A stretch of 64,000 nt of DNA from JACDHG01 sp963815295 (lineage in GTDB: Bacteria; Actinomycetota; Actinomycetes; Propionibacteriales; Nocardioidaceae), in the NCBI GenBank assembly GCA_963815295.1, contig CAWFFZ010000008.1, positions 434,001-498,000 on the forward strand, in the 5' to 3' direction. Both the position numbers and the translations under genes were made by a program. Below the pieces are notes generated by a model. It did not search any database and was not told the origin of the DNA. It saw nothing but the letters and a program-made list of their open reading frames with translations. Position 1 is the stretch's first letter, and each line of letters opens with the position of its first letter. This document shows, piece after piece, positions 18,216 to 27,304 of this stretch.

Positions 18216-19127
18216 ATGGCTGCAACGCTGCGTGAGCTACGAGCCCGGATCAAGTCGGTCCAGGCCACCAAGAAGATCACGCGTGCCATGGAGCTCATTG
18301 CGGCGTCTCGCATCGTCAAGGCGCAGAGCCGGGCGAAGCAGGCGGCGCCCTACGCTCGCGAGCTGACTCGCGCCGTGTCGGCCGTGGCGACGTACTCCAA
18401 TGTGGACCACCCGCTCACCTCCGAGCCAGAGAACCCCACGCGAGCGGCCGTTCTCATCGTGACGAGCGACCGCGGCCTTGCCGGGGCGTACTCGTCCAGC
18501 GTGATCCGCGAGGCGGAGCGGCTGGTAGAGAAGCTGCGGTCCGAAGGGAAAGAAGCCGACCTCTACGTCAGCGGGCGTAAGGGCGTCCTCTACTACGCCT
18601 TCCGTAACCGGCCGGTCGTCGAGAGCTGGACCGGGTTCTCTGACACGCCTACCTATGACGACGCCCGGAAGATGGGCGATGCGGTCATCTCCGCGTTCGT
18701 CGAGGAGGAAGGTGCCACGGCGGTCGACGAGGTGCACATCGTCTACACGCGGTTCAGGACGATGCTCGTCCAGGAGGCAGTCGACATCCGGCTGCTTCCC
18801 CTGGAGATCGTCGAGGGTGAGGAGAAGCCCGAAGAGTCTGAGGTGCTTCCGCTCTACGAGTTCGAACCATCGGACGTCGAGGTGCTCGATGCTCTGCTGC
18901 CGCGATATGTCCAGGCGCGGATCTTCTTCTGCCTGCTGCAGGCGTCGGCCTCGGAGCTTGCTGCTCGCCAGCGAGCGATGAAGTCGGCGACGGACAACGC
19001 TGAAGAGCTCATCAAGAAGTACACCCAAGTTGCCAACCAGGCCCGCCAGGCCGGCATTACCCAAGAGATCAGCGAGATTGTCGGTGGCGTCAACGCGCTC
19101 GCCGATGCGAACGCCGGGAGTGAGTGA
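18216..19127 (+). CDS. atpG: ATP synthase F1 subunit gamma
   Basis: Central rotating shaft. The N-terminal helix IKSVQATKKITRAMELIAASR and the C-terminal signature ASELAARQRAMKSATDNAEELI are both intact. At 303 residues it is about 16 longer than E. coli gamma, with an acidic insert (EGEEKPEESEV, near residue 207). It is tightly spaced in the operon. Confidence 0.96.
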   Translation: MAATLRELRARIKSVQATKKITRAMELIAASRIVKAQSRAKQAAPYARELTRAVSAVATYSNVDHPLTSEPENPTRAAVLIVTSDRGLAGAYSSSVIREAERLVEKLRSEGKEADLYVSGRKGVLYYAFRNRPVVESWTGFSDTPTYDDARKMGDAVISAFVEEEGATAVDEVHIVYTRFRTMLVQEAVDIRLLPLEIVEGEEKPEESEVLPLYEFEPSDVEVLDALLPRYVQARIFFCLLQASASELAARQRAMKSATDNAEELIKKYTQVANQARQAGITQEISEIVGGVNALADANAGSE

Positions 19128-19132
19128 GAAGA

Positions 19133-20587
19133 ATGACTGCCACTGCAAATGAAACCAGCACCGAGAAGTCGGGTGCGGTCGGGCGCATCGCCCGTGTGAC
19201 AGGTCCCGTCGTCGACGTGGAGTTCGCCAGCGATGACATTCCCGCCATGTACAGCGCCTTGAAGGTCGAGCTCCAGCTTGCCGACATCAAGCGGACGGTG
19301 ACGCTCGAGGTTGCTCAGCACATCGGCGACGGCATGGTCCGCGCCATTTCCATGCAGTCCACCGACGGACTCGTCCGCGGCGCGTCGGTGACAGACACCG
19401 GTGGGCCTATCACCGTGCCGGTCGGCGACGTCACCAAGGGCCACGTATTCAACGTGATCGGAGACTGCCTCAACCTCAAAGAGGACGAGAAGCTCGAGGT
19501 CGACGAGCGTTGGGGGATCCACCGCAAGTCGCCGCCGTTCGACGAGCTCGAATCCAAGACCGAGATGTTCCACACCGGCATCAAGGTCATCGACCTGCTG
19601 ACGCCGTACGTGCTGGGCGGCAAGATCGGCCTGTTCGGCGGTGCGGGTGTGGGCAAGACCGTCCTCATCCAGGAGATGATCGCCCGGGTGGCCCTTGACC
19701 ACGAGGGTGTGTCGGTGTTTGCGGGCGTTGGCGAGCGCACGCGTGAGGGCAACGACCTGATCGAGGAAATGACCGAGTCCGACGTGATCGGGCAGACGGC
19801 TCTCGTCTTCGGGCAGATGGACGAACCGCCGGGCACGCGTCTGCGCGTGGCCCTGTCGGCATTGACGATGGCGGAGTACTTCCGTGACGTGCAGAACCAG
19901 GACGTGCTGTTGTTCATCGACAACATCTTCCGTTTCACGCAAGCGGGCTCCGAGGTGTCGACGCTGCTCGGCCGGATGCCCTCCGCGGTCGGTTACCAGC
20001 CCACGCTTGCCGATGAGATGGGTGTGCTCCAGGAGCGCATCACGTCGACGCGTGGTCACTCGATCACGTCGATGCAGGCGATCTACGTGCCGGCCGACGA
20101 CTACACAGACCCGGCTCCGGCGACCACGTTCGCCCACCTGGATGCTACGACCGAGCTGTCCCGCGAGATCGCGTCGCTGGGTATCTACCCGGCCGTGGAC
20201 CCGCTGACCTCGACGTCACGGATCCTTGACCCGCGCTACATCGGCGAGGACCACTACAACACGGCGGTCCGCGTGAAGCAGATCCTCCAGCGCAATAAGG
20301 AACTGCAGGACATCATCGCCATCCTCGGCGTCGACGAGCTCTCTGAAGAAGACAAGATCGTCGTATCCCGAGCCCGCCGGATCCAGCGCTTCCTCTCGCA
20401 GAACACTTACGTCGCCAAGCAGTTCACTGGCATCGAAGGCTCGACTGTTTCCCTCGACGACACCGTCGAGGCATTCACGAAGATCTGTGACGGTGACTAC
20501 GACCACGTCGCTGAGCAGGCGTTCTTCATGTGTGGTGGCCTCGACGACGTCGAGCGCAAGTGGGCCGAGATCCAGAAGGGTCTCTGA
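19133..20587 (+). CDS. atpD: ATP synthase F1 subunit beta
   Basis: Catalytic subunit. Walker A GGAGVGKTVLIQEM lies near residue 168, the catalytic glutamate in GVGERTREGNDL, Walker B in VLLFIDNIFRFTQAGSEVS, and the DELSEED element in VDELSEEDKI near residue 400. ATG 19133 is preferred over the in-frame GTG at 19124, which overlaps the atpG stop. At 484 residues the length is normal. The stop overlaps atpC by 1 nt. Confidence 0.98.
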   Translation: MTATANETSTEKSGAVGRIARVTGPVVDVEFASDDIPAMYSALKVELQLADIKRTVTLEVAQHIGDGMVRAISMQSTDGLVRGASVTDTGGPITVPVGDVTKGHVFNVIGDCLNLKEDEKLEVDERWGIHRKSPPFDELESKTEMFHTGIKVIDLLTPYVLGGKIGLFGGAGVGKTVLIQEMIARVALDHEGVSVFAGVGERTREGNDLIEEMTESDVIGQTALVFGQMDEPPGTRLRVALSALTMAEYFRDVQNQDVLLFIDNIFRFTQAGSEVSTLLGRMPSAVGYQPTLADEMGVLQERITSTRGHSITSMQAIYVPADDYTDPAPATTFAHLDATTELSREIASLGIYPAVDPLTSTSRILDPRYIGEDHYNTAVRVKQILQRNKELQDIIAILGVDELSEEDKIVVSRARRIQRFLSQNTYVAKQFTGIEGSTVSLDDTVEAFTKICDGDYDHVAEQAFFMCGGLDDVERKWAEIQKGL

Positions 20588-20976
20588 TGGCCGACGATGA
20601 CCTCAAGGTCGAGCTCGTCGCCGCAGATCGCGTCGTGTGGTCGGGTGAGGCCACCATGGTCATCGCCCGCACCACAGACGGTGAGGTCGGCGTGCTCAAG
20701 AACCACGCCCCGGTGCTCTCCGTGCTCGTGCAGAGTGCGGTCGAGGTGGTCACACTCGAGAACGATCGTCTTTACGCCGTTGTCGATGGTGGTTTCCTGT
20801 CGGTGGCCAACAACCGAGTGTCGATCCTCGCGGAGCACGCCGAGATGTCAGACGAGATCGACCTCGAAAAGGCACGTCGCGAGCTCGAGGACGCAAAGCA
20901 GGCTGCCGAGTCGCCTCAGGATCCGCAGCTGATGCTCGCGGAAGCCAAGGTCAAGGTGGCCGAGAAGGCCAAGTAG
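20587..20976 (+). CDS. atpC: ATP synthase F1 subunit epsilon
   Basis: Connects gamma to the c-ring and can inhibit hydrolysis. The beta-sandwich domain is clear (VGVLKNHAPVLSVL, YAVVDGGFLSVANNRVSILAE), followed by a short helical tail (DLEKARRELEDAKQA) that ends at residue 129. The ATG overlaps the atpD stop in TGATGG. The last gene of the ATP synthase operon. Confidence 0.95.
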   Translation: MADDDLKVELVAADRVVWSGEATMVIARTTDGEVGVLKNHAPVLSVLVQSAVEVVTLENDRLYAVVDGGFLSVANNRVSILAEHAEMSDEIDLEKARRELEDAKQAAESPQDPQLMLAEAKVKVAEKAK

Positions 20977-21032
20977 CGTGGCCGGACACAATCTGGTCGG
21001 GGACTCCGCGATGATGACATTCGGAGGTGACG

Positions 21033-21497
21033 ATGGCTTGGTGGGAGGCCGTCCTCGACGTGCTCGCCGGTGCCGCGGTGTTGGCCGCCCTCAGCCTGGT
21101 GGGGCTCTTCGTACGTCGGCGCCTGCTCAGCCGCCAAGGCGGCACGTTCGAGTGCAGCGTGCGGATGAACCCGCCCATGCGCTCAGCGTCGCCACTGGTC
21201 TCGTCGCGAGGGTGGCGGCTAGGCCTCGGACGGTATGACGGCGACAACCTCGAATGGTTCCGCGTCTTCTCGTTCTCACCTCGCCCCAAGTACACCTTCG
21301 ACCGCTCGTTGAGCGTCGATCGCTACCGCACACCGCAGGGACCGGAGGCATTCTCCTTGTACTCGGGCCACAAGGTGGTGGCCGTCAACCTGCATGGGGG
21401 AGGGCGCATCGAGCTGGCCATGAGCGAGCGTGCCCTCACCGGCTTCTTGGCCTGGGCCGAGGCGTCGCCGCCCGGACAGGGACGACTGCTCAGTTGA
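21033..21497 (+). CDS. DUF2550 membrane protein
   Basis: A 154-residue protein with one N-terminal transmembrane helix (VLAGAAVLAALSLVGLFV) and a PH-like soluble part beginning GGTFECSVRMN. It matches the DUF2550 family found directly downstream of the ATP synthase operon in Mycobacterium and Streptomyces. Its function is unknown to me. ATG 21033 follows GGAGGTGA. Confidence 0.82.
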   Translation: MAWWEAVLDVLAGAAVLAALSLVGLFVRRRLLSRQGGTFECSVRMNPPMRSASPLVSSRGWRLGLGRYDGDNLEWFRVFSFSPRPKYTFDRSLSVDRYRTPQGPEAFSLYSGHKVVAVNLHGGGRIELAMSERALTGFLAWAEASPPGQGRLLS

Positions 21498-21520
21498 CCA
21501 GCCCGCACTAGGCTCTCGAC

Positions 21521-22108
21521 ATGGTCAACCTGACGAAGATCTACACGCGCACGGGCGACGCTGGCGAGACCCGTCTCGGCGACATGAGCGTCACGAGCAA
21601 GAACGATCCAAGGCTCGCCGCGTTCGCCGACGTCGACGAAGCCAACTCTCAGATCGGCTGTGCCCTGGCGCTTGGCGAGCTAGATGACGACGTCGCGGCG
21701 GTGCTGCTGCAGGTGCAGAACGACCTGTTCGACGTCGGAGCCGACCTGTGCACGCCGGTGGTCGAGAAGCCGGAGTTCCCGCCGTTGAGAGTCGAGCCGG
21801 AGTACGTCGTCAGGCTCGAGGCCTGGTGCGACCACTACAACGAGCCACTCGACAAGCTGCGGTCGTTCATCCTCCCGGGCGGAACGCGGGGGGCGGCACT
21901 GCTTCACGTGGCCCGCACCACCGTGCGCAGGGCCGAACGGGCTGCCTGGGCGGCATACGCCGGTCACACGGACACCGTGAACGTGGAGCCGATCAAGTAC
22001 TTGAACCGACTGAGCGACCTGCTCTTCATCTTGGCGCGCCACGCCAACCGCGCGGACGGCGACGTCCTATGGAAGCCCGGCGGGGACCACGACCGCACCC
22101 GCCACTAG
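21521..22108 (+). CDS. Cob(I)alamin adenosyltransferase, PduO type
   Basis: Transfers the adenosyl group of ATP to cob(I)alamin, making the cofactor needed by the mutases MeaA and IcmA of this window. The N-terminal signature IYTRTGDAGETRLGD binds ATP phosphate, DEANSQIGCAL lies in the first helix, and RTTVRRAERAAWAA near residue 128 is the family Arg-rich helix. Length 195 is typical. The gene is usually found right after DUF2550 in actinobacteria. Confidence 0.93.
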   Translation: MVNLTKIYTRTGDAGETRLGDMSVTSKNDPRLAAFADVDEANSQIGCALALGELDDDVAAVLLQVQNDLFDVGADLCTPVVEKPEFPPLRVEPEYVVRLEAWCDHYNEPLDKLRSFILPGGTRGAALLHVARTTVRRAERAAWAAYAGHTDTVNVEPIKYLNRLSDLLFILARHANRADGDVLWKPGGDHDRTRH

Positions 22109-22119
22109 TCTCACCTGCC

Positions 22120-22878
22120 ATGCAGTTCAGCGAGATCGCGGCGGTCGTGACCGGAGGGGCATCGGGGCTCGGAGGCGCGACCGCTCAGGCGCTTGCCGCT
22201 CGCGGTGCCCGCGTCTACGGCCTCGATCTGGCCGATCCCATCGAGCAGGCGGCGCCCGTCGACGGTGTCACGTTGGTCGAGGCTGACGTCACCGACGAGG
22301 ATCAGGTCCGGCGCGCGGTCGATCAGGCGGCAGCGGCTGCACCGCTGCGGGTTGTCGTGAACTGCGCTGGCGTCGGCACCGCCGGTCGCATCGTCTCCAA
22401 GAACGGGCCGCACGACCTCGCGGCTTTCCGCCGGATCATCGAGATCAATCTCGTTGGCACGTTCAACGTACTTCGACTGGCCGCCGACGCGATGACGGCG
22501 ACCGAGCCCTTCGACGACGACGGGCAGCGGGGCGTGATCATCAACACCGCCTCGATCGCAGCGTACGACGGGCAGGTCGGCCAGGTGGCGTACGCCGCTT
22601 CGAAGGGTGGCGTCGTGGGCCTCACCCTGTCGGCTGCTCGAGATCTCGCCAGCTTCGGGATCCGGGTCTGCACCATCGCCCCCGGCGTCGTCGATACGCC
22701 GATGCTCGCCGGCGTCAACGACGAGTTCCGGGAGACACTGGCGCAGGGGGTGCCGTTTCCCAAGCGGCTGGGCCGTCCCGACGAGTACGCCAGCCTCGCG
22801 GTGATGATCGCCGAGCACGACTACCTCAACGGCGAAGTCATCAGGATGGATGGCTCCCTCCGGATGGCGCCACGCTAG
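22120..22878 (+). CDS. SDR dehydrogenase, similar to type-II 3-hydroxyacyl-CoA dehydrogenase
   Basis: Classical short-chain dehydrogenase of 252 residues. The cofactor motif is TGGASGLGGAT, with an aspartate after beta2 (GLDLAD) favouring NAD. NCAGVGTAGR, NTASIAAYDGQVGQVAYAAS with the catalytic Ser-Tyr-Lys (YAASKG), and PGVVDTPM follow. The long central segment ending in the Tyr-containing loop resembles HSD17B10-like hydroxyacyl-CoA dehydrogenases. The start is ATG 22120, just after the adenosyltransferase stop; a longer upstream frame overlaps that gene and is rejected. The precise substrate is inferred. Confidence 0.83.
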   Translation: MQFSEIAAVVTGGASGLGGATAQALAARGARVYGLDLADPIEQAAPVDGVTLVEADVTDEDQVRRAVDQAAAAAPLRVVVNCAGVGTAGRIVSKNGPHDLAAFRRIIEINLVGTFNVLRLAADAMTATEPFDDDGQRGVIINTASIAAYDGQVGQVAYAASKGGVVGLTLSAARDLASFGIRVCTIAPGVVDTPMLAGVNDEFRETLAQGVPFPKRLGRPDEYASLAVMIAEHDYLNGEVIRMDGSLRMAPR

Positions 22879-23078
22879 CCGGGCAGGTCAGGCGACCGAC
22901 GAAAATCAGGTGACTCACGACACGCCGCACCGGCAGACTTGTCGTGGTCGAGACGTATCACAGCCCTACTGTTGCTCTCCAGGTATCGGATGCGTATCGG
23001 TGCCGGCGGCAACCTTTCCGGGAGCTGGCGCGTCATACATCATAGGAACAGCAACGATCGTCCAGCGGGGGAGAGGCC

Positions 23079-23396
23079 ATGGTCGTCCGTTCAACCGAGA
23101 CTCGACTGGTCAAGCTGGGATCCCATCTCGACGTGCGCAACGTGGCCTCGGTGCGCGCCTCGCTCAACGAGATCCTCGACTCCATGACCGATGACATCGT
23201 CCTCGACCTAGGAGCGCTCGAAGTCATCGATGCAGCCGGGCTGGGCATGCTGACCGCGGCTCATCTGCGTGCCGAGCGCGCTGGTCACCACCTCGTGCTG
23301 CGCAACTGCTCAGACGGCCTGCGTCGGGTGCTGGCCGTAACCCGGCTCAACCGGATCCTGCACCTGGACCGGCGCCAGGACGACCTGACGGCCTGA
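23079..23396 (+). CDS. STAS-domain protein (anti-sigma factor antagonist fold) without the phospho-serine
   Basis: A 105-residue stand-alone STAS domain with the fold of SpoIIAA/RsbV. The usual D-S-S/T-G-L-G loop holding the phosphorylated serine here reads IDAAGLGML near residues 53-61, with both hydroxyl residues replaced by alanine, so the normal kinase-controlled switch is probably absent. GGGGGAGAGG precedes the ATG. A 200-nt gap upstream (22879-23078) holds no other recognisable gene. Neither the partner anti-sigma factor nor the target sigma factor is nearby. Confidence 0.8.
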   Translation: MVVRSTETRLVKLGSHLDVRNVASVRASLNEILDSMTDDIVLDLGALEVIDAAGLGMLTAAHLRAERAGHHLVLRNCSDGLRRVLAVTRLNRILHLDRRQDDLTA

Positions 23397-23473
23397 CGTA
23401 CGGCCCGCCCCGGCCGCGTGAGACTGGCAACAGACTTCACTACTGCACAGTCACATCGTCGTACCCTCAGGAC

Positions 23474-26400
23474 ATGGCAGAGGCGAGCAAACCCACCGAT
23501 GCCGAGCGCGACCCACCGTGGGTGATGCGGACGTACGCCGGCCACAGCTCAGCGAGCGGCTCCAACGCGCTCTACCGAGGCAACCTCGCCAAGGGCCAGA
23601 CGGGTCTCTCGGTGGCCTTCGACCTCCCGACGCAGACCGGCTATGACCCCGACTCGCCACTGGCCCGGGGCGAGGTGGGCAAGGTGGGCGTGCCGATCCC
23701 TCATCTCGGGGAGATGCGGCGGCTGTTCGACGACATACCCCTCGCCCAGATGAACACCTCGATGACGATCAATGCCACGGCGATGTGGCTGCTCGCGCTC
23801 TATCAGGTCGTGGCCGAGGAGCAGGGAGTCGACCCAGCGGAACTGCAGGGGACGACGCAGAACGACATCATCAAGGAGTACTTGTCGCGCGGAACCTACG
23901 TGTTTCCGCCCGAGCACTCGCTCCGCCTGACGACGGACCTCATCGCCTACACCGTCAACGAGATGCCGAAGTGGAACCCGATCAACATCTGCAGCTACCA
24001 CCTGCAGGAGGCCGGCGCGACGCCGACGCAGGAGCTGGCGTTCGCCCTCTGCACGGCGATTGCGGTGCTCGATTCCGTCCGAGACTCGGGCCAGGTAGCC
24101 GCTGACCGGTTCGGTGTGGTGGTCGGCCGCATCTCCTTCTTCGTCAACGCGGGCGTCCGCTTCATCGAGGAGACCTGCAAGATGCGGGCGTTCGCGCAGC
24201 TCTGGGACGAGCTGACCCTCGAACGCTACGGTGTCGAGGACCCCGCGATGCGCCGGTTCCGCTACGGCGTCCAGGTCAACTCGCTCGGACTGACAGAGGC
24301 GCAGCCCGAGAACAACGTGCAACGCATCGTCCTGGAGATGCTCGGCGTCACCTTGTCGAAGAACGCCCGGGCGCGCGCCGTGCAGCTGCCCGCGTGGAAC
24401 GAGGCGCTCGGCCTGCCTCGGCCCTGGGACCAGCAGTGGTCGCTGCGCATGCAGCAGGTGCTTGCCTTCGAGTCTGACCTCCTCGAGTACGACGACATCT
24501 TCGACGGATCGAAGGTGATCGAGGCCAAGGTCGCCGACCTTGCCGGAGCTGCCCGCGACGAGATCGACCGCATCCAGGCGATGGGCGGTGCCGTCGCCGC
24601 GATCGAATCCGGTTACATGAAGCAGGAGCTCGTCGCTGCGCACACTCAGCGCCGCGCACGGATCGAGTCCGGTGCGGCCACCGTTATCGGCGTCAACGCC
24701 TACGTCGAGACGGCCCCCTCCCTGCTGACCGCCGACCTTGACGCCGCGATCCAGGCGCCTGACCCCCAGGCCGAGGAAGCGGCAATCGCCTCGACCCAGG
24801 CATGGCGTGCCAGCCGCGACGTGACTGAGGTCGACGAGGCACTTGCCCGGTTGCGGGCAGAGGCGAAGTCGGGGGAGAACCTGATGGCGGCCACCCTGGC
24901 GGCTGCCCGCGCTGGCGCCACCAGCGGCGAGTGGGCCGGCGCGTTGCGCGAGGTGTTCGGTGAATACCGCGCTCCGACCGGAGTGTCGGGGGCGGTGGGC
25001 GTCTCCGGAACGGGGGAGGACCTGGCGGCTGTCCGCGAGGCTGTCCGTCGCACTAGCGCCGAGCTCGGCGGCCGACTCCGCGTGCTTGTCGCGAAGCCGG
25101 GTCTCGACGGCCACAGCAACGGCGCCGAACAGATCGCTGTGCGGGCAAGGGATGCCGGCTTCGAGGTCATCTACCAGGGAATCCGGCTGACGCCTGAGGA
25201 GATCGTCGCGGCCGCCGTCGCCGAGGACGTGCACCTCATCGGCATCTCGATCCTGTCCGGCTCCCACATGGAGCTGGTGCCGACCATCGTCGACGGGGTG
25301 CGCGCCCAGGGGCTGACCGACGTACCCGTCATCGTCGGCGGGATCATCCCGACGTCGGACGCGGTTGCTCTGAAGCGGGCCGGTGTCGCCGCGGTCTTCA
25401 CGCCCAAGGACTTCGGCCTGACTGAGATCGTCGGGGCGTTCGTGCACGAGATCCGCCTGGCCAACGGGCTGCCCTCTCTGGCGCCCATCCGACTGATGGG
25501 CCGATGGGACATCGTGTTGGTGGGCGCGACCGGGTTCACCGGCGGTCTGACAGCGGAACGGCTCGCGGCCGACGGCCCCGCCACACTGCGCTGGGCGATC
25601 GCCGGTCGAGACCCCGGCAAGCTCGCGGCCGTCCGGGAGCGGCTGACTTCGCTCGGCCCTGGTGGCGAGTCGGTCGACACGGTGCACGCCGACCTGTCCG
25701 ACCCGACGTCGCTGCGCGCGGTCGCCGAGCAGGCCACAGTCGTGGCGACAACCGTCGGCCCCTTCATGGAGCACGGCGAGCCGCTGGTCGCCGCATGTGC
25801 CGATACCGGGACTGATTACGTCGACATCGCAGGGGAGGCAGAGTTCGTGGACCGGATGTGGCTCGCCTACCACCGACGCGCGCAGGAGACCGGAGCACGG
25901 CTCGTGCATGCCTGCGGCTTCGACTCGATCCCGCACGACCTCGGCGCGTGGTTCACCGTCAAGGAGCTGCCCGAAGGTGTGCCTCTCACCGTCGCGGGCT
26001 ATGTCAGGGCCGGGGCGATGATCTCGGGCGGGACGTACCATTCGGCGGTCCGTGCCTTCTCCCGGGCGCGCAAGTCGTCGACCACCGCTGCGCAGCGCCG
26101 TCGGTCGGAGGGGCGAAGTGGACCGCGACGCGTCCGGTCGCTGCCGCAGCGTCCGAGGAGGGGTCCCGACGGCCGTGGCTGGGCGCTCCCCTTGCCGACC
26201 GTTGACCCGGTGGTCGTGCGTCGCTCGGCGCGCGCAGTGGAGCGGTACGGCCCGGACTTCTCGTACGGCCACTACGCCTGGTTCCACAGCCTGCCGATGG
26301 CCCTGGCGGCTCCGGCTGTCCTGGGTGGGATGGTGGCCGTCGCGCAAGTTCCGCACGGACGTGATTTTCTGGTCAGGCTGCGCAAACGTGGCGACGGCCC

Positions 26401-26677
26401 GTCGGCGGAAAAGCGGGCGAGGTCGTGGTTCTCGGTGCGGTTTGTGGGTGAGGGCGGGGGTGAGCGCGTGGTCACGGAGGTAAGCGGTGGCGATCCTGGG
26501 TATGGCGAGACGGCCATGATGCTGTCTCAGTCGGCACTGTGTCTGGCTCTCGACGACCTGCCGCCGACGGCTGGGCAGGTCACCACGGTCCAAGCCATGG
26601 GAGACTCCCTTCTCGGGCGGTTGCAGGAGGCTGGAATGTCGTTCCGCGTGGTCGAAGGAGGCAGCGCTTTTGAGTGA
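23474..26677 (+). CDS. meaA: Ethylmalonyl-CoA mutase MeaA, read in frame into a saccharopine-dehydrogenase-like reductase
   Basis: Residues 1 to about 674 are a complete MeaA: the adenosylcobalamin enzyme of the ethylmalonyl-CoA pathway that converts ethylmalonyl-CoA to methylsuccinyl-CoA. The catalytic barrel shows RTYAGHSSASGSNALYR, FDLPTQTGYDPDSPLARGEV and QGTTQNDIIKEYLSRGTYVF, close to Methylobacterium MeaA as I recall it. The B12 domain has DGHSNG (DxHxxG, near residue 546), GISILSGSH and VIVGGIIP. The same frame then runs into an about 393-residue NAD(P)-binding protein starting MGRWDIVLVGATGFTG. Exactly at the junction the +1 frame reads TGATG (25494-25498), the stop/start overlap common in this genome. 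An unnoticed one-base insertion near the end of meaA could therefore have fused two genes. Confidence 0.9.
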   Translation: MAEASKPTDAERDPPWVMRTYAGHSSASGSNALYRGNLAKGQTGLSVAFDLPTQTGYDPDSPLARGEVGKVGVPIPHLGEMRRLFDDIPLAQMNTSMTINATAMWLLALYQVVAEEQGVDPAELQGTTQNDIIKEYLSRGTYVFPPEHSLRLTTDLIAYTVNEMPKWNPINICSYHLQEAGATPTQELAFALCTAIAVLDSVRDSGQVAADRFGVVVGRISFFVNAGVRFIEETCKMRAFAQLWDELTLERYGVEDPAMRRFRYGVQVNSLGLTEAQPENNVQRIVLEMLGVTLSKNARARAVQLPAWNEALGLPRPWDQQWSLRMQQVLAFESDLLEYDDIFDGSKVIEAKVADLAGAARDEIDRIQAMGGAVAAIESGYMKQELVAAHTQRRARIESGAATVIGVNAYVETAPSLLTADLDAAIQAPDPQAEEAAIASTQAWRASRDVTEVDEALARLRAEAKSGENLMAATLAAARAGATSGEWAGALREVFGEYRAPTGVSGAVGVSGTGEDLAAVREAVRRTSAELGGRLRVLVAKPGLDGHSNGAEQIAVRARDAGFEVIYQGIRLTPEEIVAAAVAEDVHLIGISILSGSHMELVPTIVDGVRAQGLTDVPVIVGGIIPTSDAVALKRAGVAAVFTPKDFGLTEIVGAFVHEIRLANGLPSLAPIRLMGRWDIVLVGATGFTGGLTAERLAADGPATLRWAIAGRDPGKLAAVRERLTSLGPGGESVDTVHADLSDPTSLRAVAEQATVVATTVGPFMEHGEPLVAACADTGTDYVDIAGEAEFVDRMWLAYHRRAQETGARLVHACGFDSIPHDLGAWFTVKELPEGVPLTVAGYVRAGAMISGGTYHSAVRAFSRARKSSTTAAQRRRSEGRSGPRRVRSLPQRPRRGPDGRGWALPLPTVDPVVVRRSARAVERYGPDFSYGHYAWFHSLPMALAAPAVLGGMVAVAQVPHGRDFLVRLRKRGDGPSAEKRARSWFSVRFVGEGGGERVVTEVSGGDPGYGETAMMLSQSALCLALDDLPPTAGQVTTVQAMGDSLLGRLQEAGMSFRVVEGGSAFE
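25496..26677 (+). other. C-terminal reductase part of the MeaA ORF (saccharopine dehydrogenase-like), probably a separate gene
   Basis: If the junction is an artefact, this is its own gene of 393 codons starting at ATG 25496. It begins with a Rossmann motif (LVGATGFTGGL), then VGPFMEHGEPLVAACADTG and HACGFDSIPHDLGA, all typical of the saccharopine dehydrogenase/trans-acting enoyl reductase family, whose members act on lipids or on unknown substrates. A low-complexity Arg-rich stretch lies near 26090-26180. Its function here is unknown. The stop at 26675-26677 overlaps the next start. Confidence 0.7.
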
Positions 26678-27293
26678 CCTGTACTGCGCCGCCACCCTCG
26701 TCGTCGCACGCCATGCTGAGGCGGCATACGAGTCCGAGCTCGCCTGGGATGCGGGAGGCTCCTTGACGCTGGCTGGACGGGACCAGGCTCGCGCGCTGGC
26801 GGAGTCGCTGCTCCACCGCAAGGTCGCGTCGATCTGGTGCAGCGAGATGTCGCGTGCGGTGCAGACAGCAGAGATCGCGGCGGCCGTCTTAGGCGTACCC
26901 GTGCGGGTCCGGTCAGGTCTTCGCGAGTTCTCTGTCGGCGACCTCGCCGGTCAGCCGTTCACCCTCGACCTGTTCGCCGACGTCATCGCGGCCTGGCGGG
27001 CGGGAGACCTCTCCGTCGGCTGCCCCGGTGCGGAGACGGGATCGGACGTCGTACGACGCGTCGAGACGGAGCTCCAGTCGGTCGCCGACGAATTCCGGGG
27101 TGAGACCGTGCTCGTGGTGAGTCACGGCGGCGCTCTCCAATTGACGCTGCCACTGCTAGCGACGAACGTTCCTGCCGACCTCGGTTTCAGTCAACCGATC
27201 GACAACGTCGGCACGTGTGAACTGACGGTCGACGCTGACGGTTGGGTGCTGAAGACCTGGAACGGCAAGCCCGTCGAAGATCTCGCCGGCTGA
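26670..27293 (+). CDS. Histidine phosphatase family protein
   Basis: Phosphoglycerate-mutase-like phosphatase. The catalytic motif is ARHAEAAY (RHxE form of RHG), with the second conserved histidine in VVSHGGALQLTLP and the helix SEMSRAVQTAEIAAA. The start is a TTG at 26670 after GAAGGAGG, overlapping the end of the preceding gene by 8 nt. At 207 residues it fits single-domain members of the family. Substrate unknown. Confidence 0.85.
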   Translation: MSDLYCAATLVVARHAEAAYESELAWDAGGSLTLAGRDQARALAESLLHRKVASIWCSEMSRAVQTAEIAAAVLGVPVRVRSGLREFSVGDLAGQPFTLDLFADVIAAWRAGDLSVGCPGAETGSDVVRRVETELQSVADEFRGETVLVVSHGGALQLTLPLLATNVPADLGFSQPIDNVGTCELTVDADGWVLKTWNGKPVEDLAG

Positions 27294-27304
27294 GCCGGAA
27301 GTGC

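Noticed and set aside
23549..26821. A 1090-codon open frame on the minus strand opposite meaA
   Set aside because: It is a mirror of strong third-position G/C bias, with no domain-like sequence; the plus-strand MeaA is certain.
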